This document shows, one piece after another, positions 16,436 to 25,877 of a stretch of DNA of 41,006 bases. The number at the start of each line of letters is the position of its first letter. Position 1 is the stretch's first letter. Made by a program: the position numbers and the translations under genes. This DNA is from Nitrospinota bacterium (GTDB lineage Bacteria > Nitrospinota_A > UBA7883 > JADGGD01), in NCBI GenBank assembly GCA_015229165.1, contig JADGCD010000003.1:1-41006 (forward strand). The letters run 5' to 3'. The notes under the pieces are model-generated. The model did no database searches, was not told the DNA's origin, and saw nothing but the letters and a program-made list of their open reading frames with translations.

Positions 16436-16981
16436 TTAGCGGGCGCCGCACAACACTTCGGGCTCGACGCACACGTTGTTCGCCGCGTCCCCCATCCATA
16501 TCTGTCCGTCCTGGATGGTGCATTGCAGGGTCATGGTCTTGCCGACCAGCTTCTCCAGCGAGCGGGTGGCGGTCAGGGGAATGTCCACCACGGTGAGGTT
16601 CTGATGGCCCGCCAGTTTCTCCGCCATCGGGCGCCACCAGAGGGGAACCGACCGGCCGCCATAGGCGTAGACATACACCCGTTGGGCCCGGTTGCAGGCC
16701 TTCCTGATCCGCCGCTCGTCGGGGAGCCCCACCTCGATCCACTTCTCGATCTCGCCCGACAGGCTCCTGCTCCACATGTCCGGTTCGTCCTTGGCGGCGA
16801 TCCCTTCGGTGAACGTCAGCCCGTCGGCGGCGTTCAGGGCGAAGGCGAGCAGGCGGACCACCGTCCGCTCGTCCGTTTCGGAGGGGTGCTGGGCGATGGT
16901 CAGCTTGTGGTCGTCGTAATACCCCCGGTCGATGTCGGCGACATGGAGGGTGGCTTTGAGTATGGTCGGCTTGAGGGCCAT
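16436..16981 (-). CDS. yaeQ: YaeQ family protein
   Basis: MALKPTILKATLHVADIDRGYYDDHKLTIAQHPSETDERTVVRLLAFALNA...GLPDERRIRKACNRAQRVYVYAYGGRS...WW matches the YaeQ pattern; the ORF track start at 17398 overlaps the neighbouring gene. Confidence 0.9.
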   Translation of the reverse strand: MALKPTILKATLHVADIDRGYYDDHKLTIAQHPSETDERTVVRLLAFALNAADGLTFTEGIAAKDEPDMWSRSLSGEIEKWIEVGLPDERRIRKACNRAQRVYVYAYGGRSVPLWWRPMAEKLAGHQNLTVVDIPLTATRSLEKLVGKTMTLQCTIQDGQIWMGDAANNVCVEPEVLCGAR

Positions 16982-17063
16982 GGATTTCCTTTGCATTCCC
17001 GGAACGCCCCCGGCCACAGGGCTTTCGTCAAAAAGCCGAACCGCCCGTTGCGCCCGGCGGCGC

Positions 17064-17648
17064 CTATCTGATGACGAACGGCAGGCTCGCCTCGGCCACG
17101 GCGTCGGAGAGTTCGTCGTTGACGACGATCTTGTAGACATACTCTCCCGGCGCAAGGCCGGTGATGTCGATCTTGTTGAAGCCATAGATGTCCAGCGCCG
17201 GCTTGTTCCCCTTGTGGGTGAAGCTGCGGGCCTTGCTCTCCCGGTAGAGGATCTCCCCGGCGGCGGAAAGGAGGAGCATGTCCTGCGAGAAAGAGACGGC
17301 GTACCCCTCCGGCGTGACGCTGGTGAAGAGATTCGTCGGCTCGTAATAGAACTGGATCTCCCGGGCGTTGGTGACGACGTTCCCCGGGAAGGGGACAAAG
17401 GAGCCGTACCCTTCCACCGAGCGACAGAGGGTGAAGTCGACGATCATCAGGGGGGAGCGGTTCTGGATCTCGATGATCCGGTCCTTGAGCGCCCGGATCG
17501 ACGACGGCATGGGGCTCCCCTTGTCGGGGGCCGACCGTTCGGAGGTCTTCTCCTTCATTCCCTCCTTCTTCGGGCTCTCCACTCCGTTGGCGAAGGCGGA
17601 CGACGAAAGGGACAGGATCAGGGCGACGACGACGGGCGACAGGCGCAT
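17064..17648 (-). CDS. Exported protein of unknown function
   Basis: Signal peptide MRLSPVVVALILSLSSSAFA; beta-rich domain. Confidence 0.7.
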   Translation of the reverse strand: MRLSPVVVALILSLSSSAFANGVESPKKEGMKEKTSERSAPDKGSPMPSSIRALKDRIIEIQNRSPLMIVDFTLCRSVEGYGSFVPFPGNVVTNAREIQFYYEPTNLFTSVTPEGYAVSFSQDMLLLSAAGEILYRESKARSFTHKGNKPALDIYGFNKIDITGLAPGEYVYKIVVNDELSDAVAEASLPFVIR

Positions 17649-17677
17649 GGGGCTCTCCTTGCGTAACGGGTCTTCGG

Positions 17678-19255
17678 CTATTCTACGGGAAGGACGATGA
17701 CACCGCTATCCCGGACCATTCCGGGAACCGTCAGGACGAAGCCGACGGCGTCGGTCCGGGCATGGGCGCCCCGGTTCATCGGGATCAGGTCGACCACCGC
17801 CCCCTCGGCCTCCCGGTAGGCGTCCTCCACCACATACCCTTCCGGGGTGGGGCGGACGAACCAGACCGTTCCCCGGGTCAGGGTGGGGGTGGAGAACAGT
17901 CCCCGCTCGGCGTAGGTGGCCCCGGCCACGACCACCAGCGGCCCCAGCGTGGGGTCGATCACCCGTTGCGGAACCGGCGGCACGGCGTAGGAACGGTCGG
18001 GCGCTCCCCGTTTGCGGGCCACCACCACCCGGGGGGAGGCGCCGAACTCCCCCCCCCGCCAGGTGACGACGCCGCCGAAGGTGAAGAGGAGCAGATCCCC
18101 CCGGCTCCCCGACCCGGCCAGCTCGAAGGCGCCGTCGCCATCCAGGTCGAACCGGTTGACCCCCACCGGGATTTCGTTGCCGGTCATGGTCACCGCCGCC
18201 ACGAGCCTGAGGCTCCCCTCCTCCGCCGTGACCCGGCTGACCTTCATGGTCGGCGCAGGGAAATCCTCCATCCCCTCCTGCGCCAGCAGCGCCCCGTCGA
18301 CGGTCAGGGAAAAGTAGTGGGGCAGCCCCTGCTGCAGGGGGACAAGGCGCCGGTCGGCCAGCCGCAGGACGAAGGAGGCGAGCCCCTCTTCGCGGTAGGC
18401 GTTGACCAGCAGTTCGTCCGTCCCGTCGCCGTCCAGATCGTAGGGAACCAGACTGACCGGGGTGACCTCTCCCGCCCCGGCCTCCGCCAGCGTCACGAGC
18501 CGCTCCCCGTCAACCCCCACAACCTTGACGCCGCTCTTGGTGGCGTAGGCGAGGGTCAGGGAGGGATGGGCCGGGTTGGCCATGACCGTGGCCGACTGGA
18601 CCACCTCGTCCACCGGATAGCGGCGGATCGGCACCCGGTCGCGCAGGGTCATGTTCTGGCTCCGGTCGGCCACCAGCGGGGCGAACTGTCCGTTCCAGGG
18701 GCGTCCGAACACGCCGCCTCCCTCGGTGGCGATGGAGGTGGCGCCGCTGGTCGCCCCCGGCGCGGCGGCCACGGGGAGGGACGGCGCCCGCCACGGGTCG
18801 TCATACGCCGCCACCGCGATCCCCGCCGGATCGAGCAGGACCAGCTTCGTCCCCCCCCCTTCGCTCCAGGCCACGACCACCCGGACCGCGCCGATCCGCC
18901 GGGCCAGCAGGGCGAGGGCGTCTTTCTGCTCATCCCCCAACGGCGGCCCCGTCAGCGGCGTGCGACGGTCGGCCAGCCGTTTCAGGAAGAAGCGGGCGGT
19001 GTCGGCCGGGGCGACATCCAGCGAAGGGCGTTGCCGGGCCGCCTCCTCCAGCGACCGGAGCCGCCGGTCGGTGGCCGGGTCGCCCGCGGGGAGGGTCAGC
19101 CAGAGAACCCGCCGGGGGAAGGGGGGGGGAACGATCCCCTCGGCGGCGAAGAGCCGGTCGACCGTATGTTCCGGCGACGGGGCGGCGAGGGAGGGCGCCG
19201 CGTAAAGCAACAGAGCGGCGACCAGTGTCGAAAGAAGGCGGGACAGGAGAACCAT
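17678..19255 (-). CDS. Exported FG-GAP/VCBS-repeat protein
   Basis: Signal peptide MVLLSRLLSTLVAALLLYAAPSLA; DLDGDGTDELLVNAY and DLDGDGAFELAGSG calcium-binding-like repeats. Confidence 0.75.
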   Translation of the reverse strand: MVLLSRLLSTLVAALLLYAAPSLAAPSPEHTVDRLFAAEGIVPPPFPRRVLWLTLPAGDPATDRRLRSLEEAARQRPSLDVAPADTARFFLKRLADRRTPLTGPPLGDEQKDALALLARRIGAVRVVVAWSEGGGTKLVLLDPAGIAVAAYDDPWRAPSLPVAAAPGATSGATSIATEGGGVFGRPWNGQFAPLVADRSQNMTLRDRVPIRRYPVDEVVQSATVMANPAHPSLTLAYATKSGVKVVGVDGERLVTLAEAGAGEVTPVSLVPYDLDGDGTDELLVNAYREEGLASFVLRLADRRLVPLQQGLPHYFSLTVDGALLAQEGMEDFPAPTMKVSRVTAEEGSLRLVAAVTMTGNEIPVGVNRFDLDGDGAFELAGSGSRGDLLLFTFGGVVTWRGGEFGASPRVVVARKRGAPDRSYAVPPVPQRVIDPTLGPLVVVAGATYAERGLFSTPTLTRGTVWFVRPTPEGYVVEDAYREAEGAVVDLIPMNRGAHARTDAVGFVLTVPGMVRDSGVIVLPVE

Positions 19256-19263
19256 GAGACCTC

Positions 19264-20724
19264 TCAAGGGGCGATAAGGGTCAAACATTCGAGGGTGGAG
19301 CTCCCCGCGCCGAAGGGGGCGAACCGGTGACGGGCGGCCAGAAGCCTTCCGTCGGGGAGGAGGGTCAATGCCGTCACCGGCCCCTCCAGCGCCGGGCTCT
19401 CCCGGACGACGTTCCACGCATCCCCCCGGCGGGCCAGCAGGGCGACCCGCCCGGTGGCGTATCCGGCGGAGGGGATGAAGGCCGACGAGCGGATATTGCG
19501 CGCCACCGCGAGCCGAATGGGATCGGCCATAACCACGGGCGCGGCGGAGAGTTCGAAAAGGTCCGTCCCCTCCCCCCCGTGGCGCAGGGGAACCGACAGG
19601 GGGGAGCCGCCGTAGCTCTCCCCGATTTTCCCGAAGGAAAGGTCGGCGCCGATCGGGCCGACAAGGCTTTGCCGGTCGTCGATGGCCACCGGGTCGGGGA
19701 GTCCGTCGCCGGTCAGATCAACGAGCGCCACCCCCGAGAGGGACGCCCCTTCCGCTAGCGCGACGAAAGGGGTCGCAGTGACTCTCCCCTCATGCCGCTC
19801 GAGCCGGACGATCCGGGGGGCCAGCGACCGGTCGGGAAGCTGCTCCCGCCCGTAGAGGAGTCCATCCCCCCCCGCGATGAGAAGCCACTCGATCCCCTCC
19901 GCCAGCGGGGCCAGTCCCCCGTCGTCGGCCACCCGGTAGATCCGGGAGCGGACCAGGGCGCCGACCAGGGAGGAGACGAACAGCTCCCCCTCCCGATAGA
20001 AAAGCCCCACCACCTCTTCCGGCTCGTCGAGCGGCGTCTCCCCCAGCGGCGACAACGTCGCGCCGTCGAAACGGTAGAGCGCCAGCCGGTTCCCGACACC
20101 GACGAAGAGCCGCACGGCGCCGTCGCCCGCACGATACGAAGCGAGCCCCCCCACCAGCCCGTCGACGGTCAGCGACGGTCCCATCGCCTCCCCCTCCGCC
20201 GGAGAAACGGGGGCGCCGATCCCGACCACAATCCGGGGGGCGGCAAGGAGCGGGGCGTCGAGACGGGTCAACGTCTGGTACAGCCGGAGCCGTTCGCCGG
20301 TGGGGGCGTAGAGGGAGAAGTCGGCCAGCGTCTCCTGCCGTTCGAGGGTCAGCTTGATCACCACCAGCCGGTCGACGCCGAGGGACGCCATAAAGCGGGC
20401 GGTCGTGTCGGGGGAGCCCCCCAACCGGTCGGCGTCGATACCGGCGTCCCGGGCGGCGCGGCTGAGGGCGAAGGGGGAGACCCACGCGACGCCGGGCCAG
20501 CGGGCGGCGGCGCGGGAGAGGGAGTCGGCGACGGAGGTCTCGTCGGCCAACGTGGAAGGGGCGTCGAGCAGGAGCGCTCCCATTGAGCCGACGGGGGGGG
20601 GGGACGCCTTATGCAACGCCTCCATCCCGTCGTCCAGCAGGGCCGCCAGAGGGGTGGCGCGGGCCGAACCGCTCCCGCCAATCAGCAGGGCGAAGAGGGC
20701 GAGGGGAAGGAGGATCGGCTTCAT
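19264..20724 (-). CDS. Exported FG-GAP/VCBS-like protein, tandem relative of neighbour
   Basis: Signal peptide MKPILLPLALFALLIGGSGSARA; DLTGDGLPDPVAIDD; architecture parallels 17678..19255. Confidence 0.7.
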   Translation of the reverse strand: MKPILLPLALFALLIGGSGSARATPLAALLDDGMEALHKASPPPVGSMGALLLDAPSTLADETSVADSLSRAAARWPGVAWVSPFALSRAARDAGIDADRLGGSPDTTARFMASLGVDRLVVIKLTLERQETLADFSLYAPTGERLRLYQTLTRLDAPLLAAPRIVVGIGAPVSPAEGEAMGPSLTVDGLVGGLASYRAGDGAVRLFVGVGNRLALYRFDGATLSPLGETPLDEPEEVVGLFYREGELFVSSLVGALVRSRIYRVADDGGLAPLAEGIEWLLIAGGDGLLYGREQLPDRSLAPRIVRLERHEGRVTATPFVALAEGASLSGVALVDLTGDGLPDPVAIDDRQSLVGPIGADLSFGKIGESYGGSPLSVPLRHGGEGTDLFELSAAPVVMADPIRLAVARNIRSSAFIPSAGYATGRVALLARRGDAWNVVRESPALEGPVTALTLLPDGRLLAARHRFAPFGAGSSTLECLTLIAP

Positions 20725-21013
20725 CGGCTCACATGGCGGTTCAGGGGCTTATGATAGCACCGAAACAAAAGCCGGGGCCGCCGAAGCGCAGCCTTGCGGC
20801 CGTTCTCTTCCCCACCCGTCGATGAAGAGCCGCGTCTTCGCACCCCCGGTAGTTGAATTGATTTCCGTTCCGGGGGTACTTTGCCGCTCATCCTGGATGG
20901 GTGAAGCCCCCCTTCACCGAAACCCAAGAAGCGGGCGTAGACCGCGGCGCTACACGCTACCGGTAAGGCGTCGAGCCGTTGGCGAGACCCTCGCGCCGCC
21001 CCCGCGCAGGGGG

Positions 21014-22138
21014 CTAGAACTTGATCTGGAACTGGGTCCGGATCGCGTTGTACGACGACTCCCCCTCGGGCGAGAAGGTGGCGTACTCCATCTGAACCTT
21101 AAACGCTTCCCCCAGATAGTAGTTGAGCGTCACCTCGGTCTCGTCGGTCGTCCGCTCGTGGTCGGGGGCGCCGTGGACGATCCCTTTGTCGGCCTCCTTG
21201 GCCATCCGCCCCACCAACTCCAGCTTCGTCGGGATCAGGAAAATGCCGGCCCGGACGAACCATGCGGTCATTTCGGCGTCGGGGAAATCGAAATCGTTCG
21301 AACCGGCCTTGATGTGGGCGTACTCGCCGTCGAGCCAGAGAAACTGCGGCACGATGGCGTACTCGGCGCCGACGGAATAGACCGTCCGGTCGATGTCGAT
21401 GGCGGTCAGCTCGGTCCCCGCGAGCGTGGCGCCGTTATGTTTGTTCATGGCGTAGGAGGCGGTGAACTGGCCATGCCCCCCCATGTGGGCCACCAGCCCG
21501 ACGGCGTAGGCGGCGTCACCGACGGCGTTGGAATAGACCGCCCCGCCGGAGACGTCCCCCCCTACCGCCATGTTGGCCCCGGAGCCGTTGGTGACGGAGA
21601 AGAGCAGGGAGAGGGGGTCTTTGGCCGGATCGCCAAAACCGAACTTGAGCCCGAGGTCCCGCGACGAGGCGTTCTGGGCGAAGAAGGCGGCGGTGAGGGC
21701 CGTCAGCCCGGCGTCACGGTCGATGTTCTTGAGCCCGGAGGCGCTGGTCATCGACTCTTCCCAGGTGATGAACGGGCGGAACCGGCCGAACTGGGCGTAC
21801 ATCGCCCCCCCCCGGACGCCGAACCAGTAATCGACCAGCTTCACCGAACCGCCGGCGCTTTCCATCATGACGTTGTAATAGACGGCCCCACCCAGCAGGT
21901 CCCCCTTCATGCCGGAGCGGAACCGCCGGTCCTTGAAGCCGAAGGCGGTGGTTTTTCCGTTTTCCCCCCCGGCGGTCTGCACGGTGTCCCCTTCCGTGGC
22001 GTCCTCCGAAAGGAGGAGCAACACCTGCCCGTAACCGTAGATCTGGTGGGCGTCGTTGACCATGTAGGCCCCCGCCTCCGACGGCGCAAACGCCAGCAGG
22101 GCCGCGACGGCGACCAGACCGGTGACAAAATTTCGCAT
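21014..22138 (-). CDS. Outer-membrane porin-like beta-barrel protein
   Basis: Signal peptide MRNFVTGLVAVAALLAFAPSEAGA; alternating beta-strand pattern; C-terminal FQIKF. Confidence 0.8.
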   Translation of the reverse strand: MRNFVTGLVAVAALLAFAPSEAGAYMVNDAHQIYGYGQVLLLLSEDATEGDTVQTAGGENGKTTAFGFKDRRFRSGMKGDLLGGAVYYNVMMESAGGSVKLVDYWFGVRGGAMYAQFGRFRPFITWEESMTSASGLKNIDRDAGLTALTAAFFAQNASSRDLGLKFGFGDPAKDPLSLLFSVTNGSGANMAVGGDVSGGAVYSNAVGDAAYAVGLVAHMGGHGQFTASYAMNKHNGATLAGTELTAIDIDRTVYSVGAEYAIVPQFLWLDGEYAHIKAGSNDFDFPDAEMTAWFVRAGIFLIPTKLELVGRMAKEADKGIVHGAPDHERTTDETEVTLNYYLGEAFKVQMEYATFSPEGESSYNAIRTQFQIKF

Positions 22139-22277
22139 TGGCCCTCTCCTCATTGTGTGTGCCGCGCCTCCGATGGGGACGCCTCGTGCCGATAGGGTCA
22201 ATTCTCTCCCGTTCCGCAAGGATGTCAACGGAATACGGATACCGTTGTCCCCTTCCCCCCGGCGGGTATAATGCCCC

Positions 22278-23624
22278 ATGTGCCATCTGTTCCTCCCCCT
22301 CGTCCTCGTTGCGGCTGCGCTTCTTGCGCCGGGCCTCTGCCGGGGCGCCGACGGGGTCGTCGAAGTGGGGGCTCTCCTTCCCCTCACCGGTGGCTACGCC
22401 CCCCACGGACTGACCGGGCAGCAGGCTCTGACCCTAGCGGAGGAGGCGATCAACGCCCACGGGGGGATCAAGGGGCGCCCCGTCCGGTTCGTGGTGGCCG
22501 ACACCGCCTCCGACCCGGCCATCGGGCTGGTCGCCGCCCGCCAGTTGGTCGAGGAACGAAGGGTGGCCGCCCTCATGGGGGGCCACTCCTCGGCGGTGGC
22601 CGAAGAGGTGGGGGAGATGATGGTGACCCGCCGATTCCCCTTCCTGATCACCTCCGCTACCGCCGACCGGCTCACCGACCCGGCCACCTATACCCCCCCG
22701 GGACGGCGTCTGGCCTCCCTGCGTCGGGAGATCGTTTCGGCCAAAGGGGGGGAGCGGACTCGGCTGGCGGCCCAAATCTCCCTTGTGGCCCAACAGGCCG
22801 ACCACGAGGGGAACGCCCTCGCCCCCCACTTCACCCTCTTCCGGATCGCCCCCTTGGCTTCCGACGGTGACGAAGGGGTGGCCTCTTTCCTGACGGCGGT
22901 GGCCCATCCCCGCTCGGCGATGATTGTCTACGAACGCTCCCTGGCGGGGGGCGCCCGGGCGGCCCAGTTCGCCCTGACCCTCAAGCGGCTCGGCATCCCC
23001 CTCCTCACGTCCCTCCCCTACAACCCGGCGGGCGCCGACTTTCGTCCCCTGCTCCACCATATCCGCAAAGAGACCCCCGACCTCCTCTATGTGGTCGCGC
23101 AGGGGATCGACGCCCCCCTGTTCATGCGGCAGGGGGCCGAACTGGGGATCGCCCCCCGGCTGATCGTCGGCGCGGGGGAAGGGTTCGCCGACGACACCTA
23201 CGGCGAACGGGCCGCCGGGGCGGGAGACGCGGTTTTCGTCAGCCCCCCCTGGACCCCCCGTTTCCCCTGGCCCGGGGCGAAGGAATTCGCCGACGACTAC
23301 CGGCGCCGCTTCGGAAACATCCCCGACCATCACGGGGCCCAAGTCTATGCAGGCGCCCTGGTGATGGCCGACGCCCTGAATCGGGCGACAGGACTCGAGC
23401 CCCGACAGGTGACCGAAGCCCTTCGGGCGACCGACCTGATGACCCCCTTCGGGCCGATCATGTTCGAACGGCGGGGAAAGGGGCTCCAGCAGAACCGCCC
23501 GGTCCCGCTCCTCCTCCAGTGGCTGGCAGGCAAGCCGAAAATCGTCTGGCCCCAGAGTTACGCCGAGGCGCCCTACGTCTATCCCATCGATTGGCTCAGA
23601 GGGAGAGAAGGAGACAACTGGTGA
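22278..23624 (+). CDS. ABC-type branched-chain amino-acid-like substrate-binding protein
   Basis: Signal peptide; VVEVGALLPLTGGYAPHGLTGQQALTLAEEAINAHGGIKGRPVRFVVADTASDPAIGLVAARQLVEERRVAALMGGHSSAVAEEV LivK/Peripla_BP_6 pattern. Confidence 0.92.
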   Translation: MCHLFLPLVLVAAALLAPGLCRGADGVVEVGALLPLTGGYAPHGLTGQQALTLAEEAINAHGGIKGRPVRFVVADTASDPAIGLVAARQLVEERRVAALMGGHSSAVAEEVGEMMVTRRFPFLITSATADRLTDPATYTPPGRRLASLRREIVSAKGGERTRLAAQISLVAQQADHEGNALAPHFTLFRIAPLASDGDEGVASFLTAVAHPRSAMIVYERSLAGGARAAQFALTLKRLGIPLLTSLPYNPAGADFRPLLHHIRKETPDLLYVVAQGIDAPLFMRQGAELGIAPRLIVGAGEGFADDTYGERAAGAGDAVFVSPPWTPRFPWPGAKEFADDYRRRFGNIPDHHGAQVYAGALVMADALNRATGLEPRQVTEALRATDLMTPFGPIMFERRGKGLQQNRPVPLLLQWLAGKPKIVWPQSYAEAPYVYPIDWLRGREGDNW

Positions 23625-23941
23625 TGAATCATATATTTGGCTGCATCGACCGGCTACATTGACCGCACGCTGTCAATTATTTTCCCATTCTTGGAATCCA
23701 TCAGCCCCACCTGTCATCAAATCCCCCGTAGAAGGCGAACAGAAGGCCAGCAGTAGCGGTCTTCGCAAAGGACCATCCCGCTGTTTGGGAATGGGACGCC
23801 CGGTCCGTCGACACGACGGACCGCGGCCTTCGCCGACACCGACAGTTTTCATCGCCCCTGAAGGGAGGGTGAATCCCCCTATTCACCCCCTTATGGAGCC
23901 GGTTCGGGACGCCCGTCCCGGACCGTCTCCGCCAAAGAAGA

Positions 23942-24000
23942 AAAGGGCCGGTCCGCGCCGTCTCCCCCGACGTCGAACAACGGATCGGCCCTTTCTCTTT
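23942..24000 (+). terminator. Rho-independent terminator-like hairpin
   Basis: AAAGGGCCGGTCCG (23942..23955) pairs with CGGATCGGCCCTTT (23981..23994), 14 bp with one G.U, followed by CTCTTTTTC. Confidence 0.6.
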
Positions 24001-24161
24001 TTCGTCCCCGACAACGACGCAGGAGGACAGCGCCACGGCAGGTCGAGTTTCCGTGACAAGTCGGCGCACATCCATTAAAATGACCGCTTGTTCTTCTCCC
24101 CCTGCCGCAGGCCGGCCCGAAACCGGAAACGCGGCGACGAATTCGATTTGAGCGAGGAAAT

Positions 24162-25877
24162 ATGTACTCACACGACGTAGTCATCGTCGGCTCCGGTCTG
24201 GCGGGCTTGCGCGCCGCCATGGAGCTGGCCGGACACCTGGACGTGGCCGTGGTCACCAAGGTCTACCCCTCCCGCAGCCACTCCGGCGCCGCGCAGGGGG
24301 GAGTGGCCGCCGCCTTGGGGAACATGGACGGCGACACCCCGGAAGCCCACCTCTACGACACCGTCAAGGGTTCCGACTTTCTGGCCGACCAGGACGCCGC
24401 CGAAATCCTGACCTCCGACGCCATTCGCACGATCTACGAGATGGAGCACTTCGGATGCCCTTTCTCACGGACCCCGGAGAACAAGATCGCCCAGCGGGCG
24501 TTCGGCGGCCACTCCTACCAGCGGGCCTGCTACTCCGCCGACCGGACCGGCCACGCCCTCCTGCACACCCTGTTCGAGCAGACCTACCGGCAGGGGGGGA
24601 ACATCCAGATCTATTCCGAATGGTACATGCTGCGCCTCATTGTGGAGGAGGGAATCGCCCGCGGCATCGTGGCCATGGACATCCAGACTGGGCGGATCGA
24701 AGTCTTCCGGGCCAAGACGGTCCTCTTCGCCACCGGCGGCTACGGCCGGGCCTACAAGATCACCAGCAACGCCTTCGCCAACACCGGCGACGGCATCTCC
24801 GCCGCCTATCGGGCCGGCATTCCCCTGATGGACATGGAGTTCGTCCAATTCCATCCCACCGGTCTCTACCAGCACGGCATCCTCCTCTCCGAGGCCGCCC
24901 GGGGCGAGGGGGGCTATCTCCTCAACGGTAACGGCGAGCGGTTTATGCAGAAATACGCTCCCAGCAAGATGGAGCTGGGGCCGCGCGACATCGTCTCCCG
25001 CTCGGAGCAGACCGAGATTAACGAAGGACGGGGCGCCGGGCCGAACAAGGATTACGTCTACCTCGACCTTCGGCATCTGGGGCGCGAGAAAATCATGGAG
25101 CGGCTGCCGCAGGTCTACCATCTGGCGAAAGACTTCATCGGCGTCGACGCCGCCGAAGCGCCGGTGCCGATCCAGCCGACGGCCCACTACTCGATGGGGG
25201 GCATCCCCGCCGACAAGGACTGCCAGGTATTGCTCGACGAGAAGGGGAACAAGGTCACCGGCTTCTACGCCGCCGGGGAATGCTCCTGCATCTCGGTCCA
25301 CGGCGCCAACCGGCTGGGCACCAACTCGTTGCTGGACGCGCTGGTCTTCGGCCGCCGGGCGGGCAAATCGATCCTGGCCGCCACCGAGGGCGCCTCGTTC
25401 GCCCCGGTGGACGAGAAAAAGGAACTGGCCGCCGCCCGCCGGGAGATCGATTCCCTGCTGCACAACGGCGCCACCGAAGATCTCCACGCCATCCGCGAAG
25501 AGCTCAAAGAGACCATGACCCTCAAGGTCGGCGTCTACCGCAACGGCGAGCAGATGAAAGAAGCCCACGGCACGATCAAGGAATTGCAGGCGCGGTTCGT
25601 CAACGTCCGGGTGGACGACCGCCGGAAGAACTTCAACACCAACCTGCTGGAAGCCCTCGAACTGGGGCATATGCTGGAATACTCCGAGCTGATCGTGGCC
25701 GGGGCCGAGGTCCGCACCGAATCGCGCGGCGCCCACGCCCGGGACGACTACCCCACCCGCGACGACGAGAATTGGCTCGCCCACACGCTGGCGTTCAGGA
25801 AAGACGACGGCGGCTACGAGCTGAAGTACAAACCGGTGACCATCACCCGCTTCAAGCCTGTCGAGAGGACGTACTGA
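24162..25877 (+). CDS. sdhA: Succinate dehydrogenase/fumarate reductase flavoprotein subunit
   Basis: VVIVGSGLAGLRAAMEL, SRSHSGAAQGGVAAALGN, MEFVQFHPTGLY, HYSMGGI, GANRLGTNSLLDALVFGRRAG. Confidence 0.97.
   Translation: MYSHDVVIVGSGLAGLRAAMELAGHLDVAVVTKVYPSRSHSGAAQGGVAAALGNMDGDTPEAHLYDTVKGSDFLADQDAAEILTSDAIRTIYEMEHFGCPFSRTPENKIAQRAFGGHSYQRACYSADRTGHALLHTLFEQTYRQGGNIQIYSEWYMLRLIVEEGIARGIVAMDIQTGRIEVFRAKTVLFATGGYGRAYKITSNAFANTGDGISAAYRAGIPLMDMEFVQFHPTGLYQHGILLSEAARGEGGYLLNGNGERFMQKYAPSKMELGPRDIVSRSEQTEINEGRGAGPNKDYVYLDLRHLGREKIMERLPQVYHLAKDFIGVDAAEAPVPIQPTAHYSMGGIPADKDCQVLLDEKGNKVTGFYAAGECSCISVHGANRLGTNSLLDALVFGRRAGKSILAATEGASFAPVDEKKELAAARREIDSLLHNGATEDLHAIREELKETMTLKVGVYRNGEQMKEAHGTIKELQARFVNVRVDDRRKNFNTNLLEALELGHMLEYSELIVAGAEVRTESRGAHARDDYPTRDDENWLAHTLAFRKDDGGYELKYKPVTITRFKPVERTY

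Noticed and set aside
20998-21014. GCCCCC-GCGCA-GGGGGC hairpin at the porin 3' end
   Set aside because: Short stem without a T-tract on the relevant strand; too weak to call a terminator.
20354-22195. 613-aa forward ORF
   Set aside because: Opposite strand of the FG-GAP gene and the porin, both of which have signal peptides and sensible domain structure.
23640-24160. Known structured RNA (tmRNA, 6S, RNase P, SRP) or tRNA-Sec in the large intergenic gap
   Set aside because: No recognisable conserved motifs of these RNAs; kept only as an unclassified hairpin cluster.
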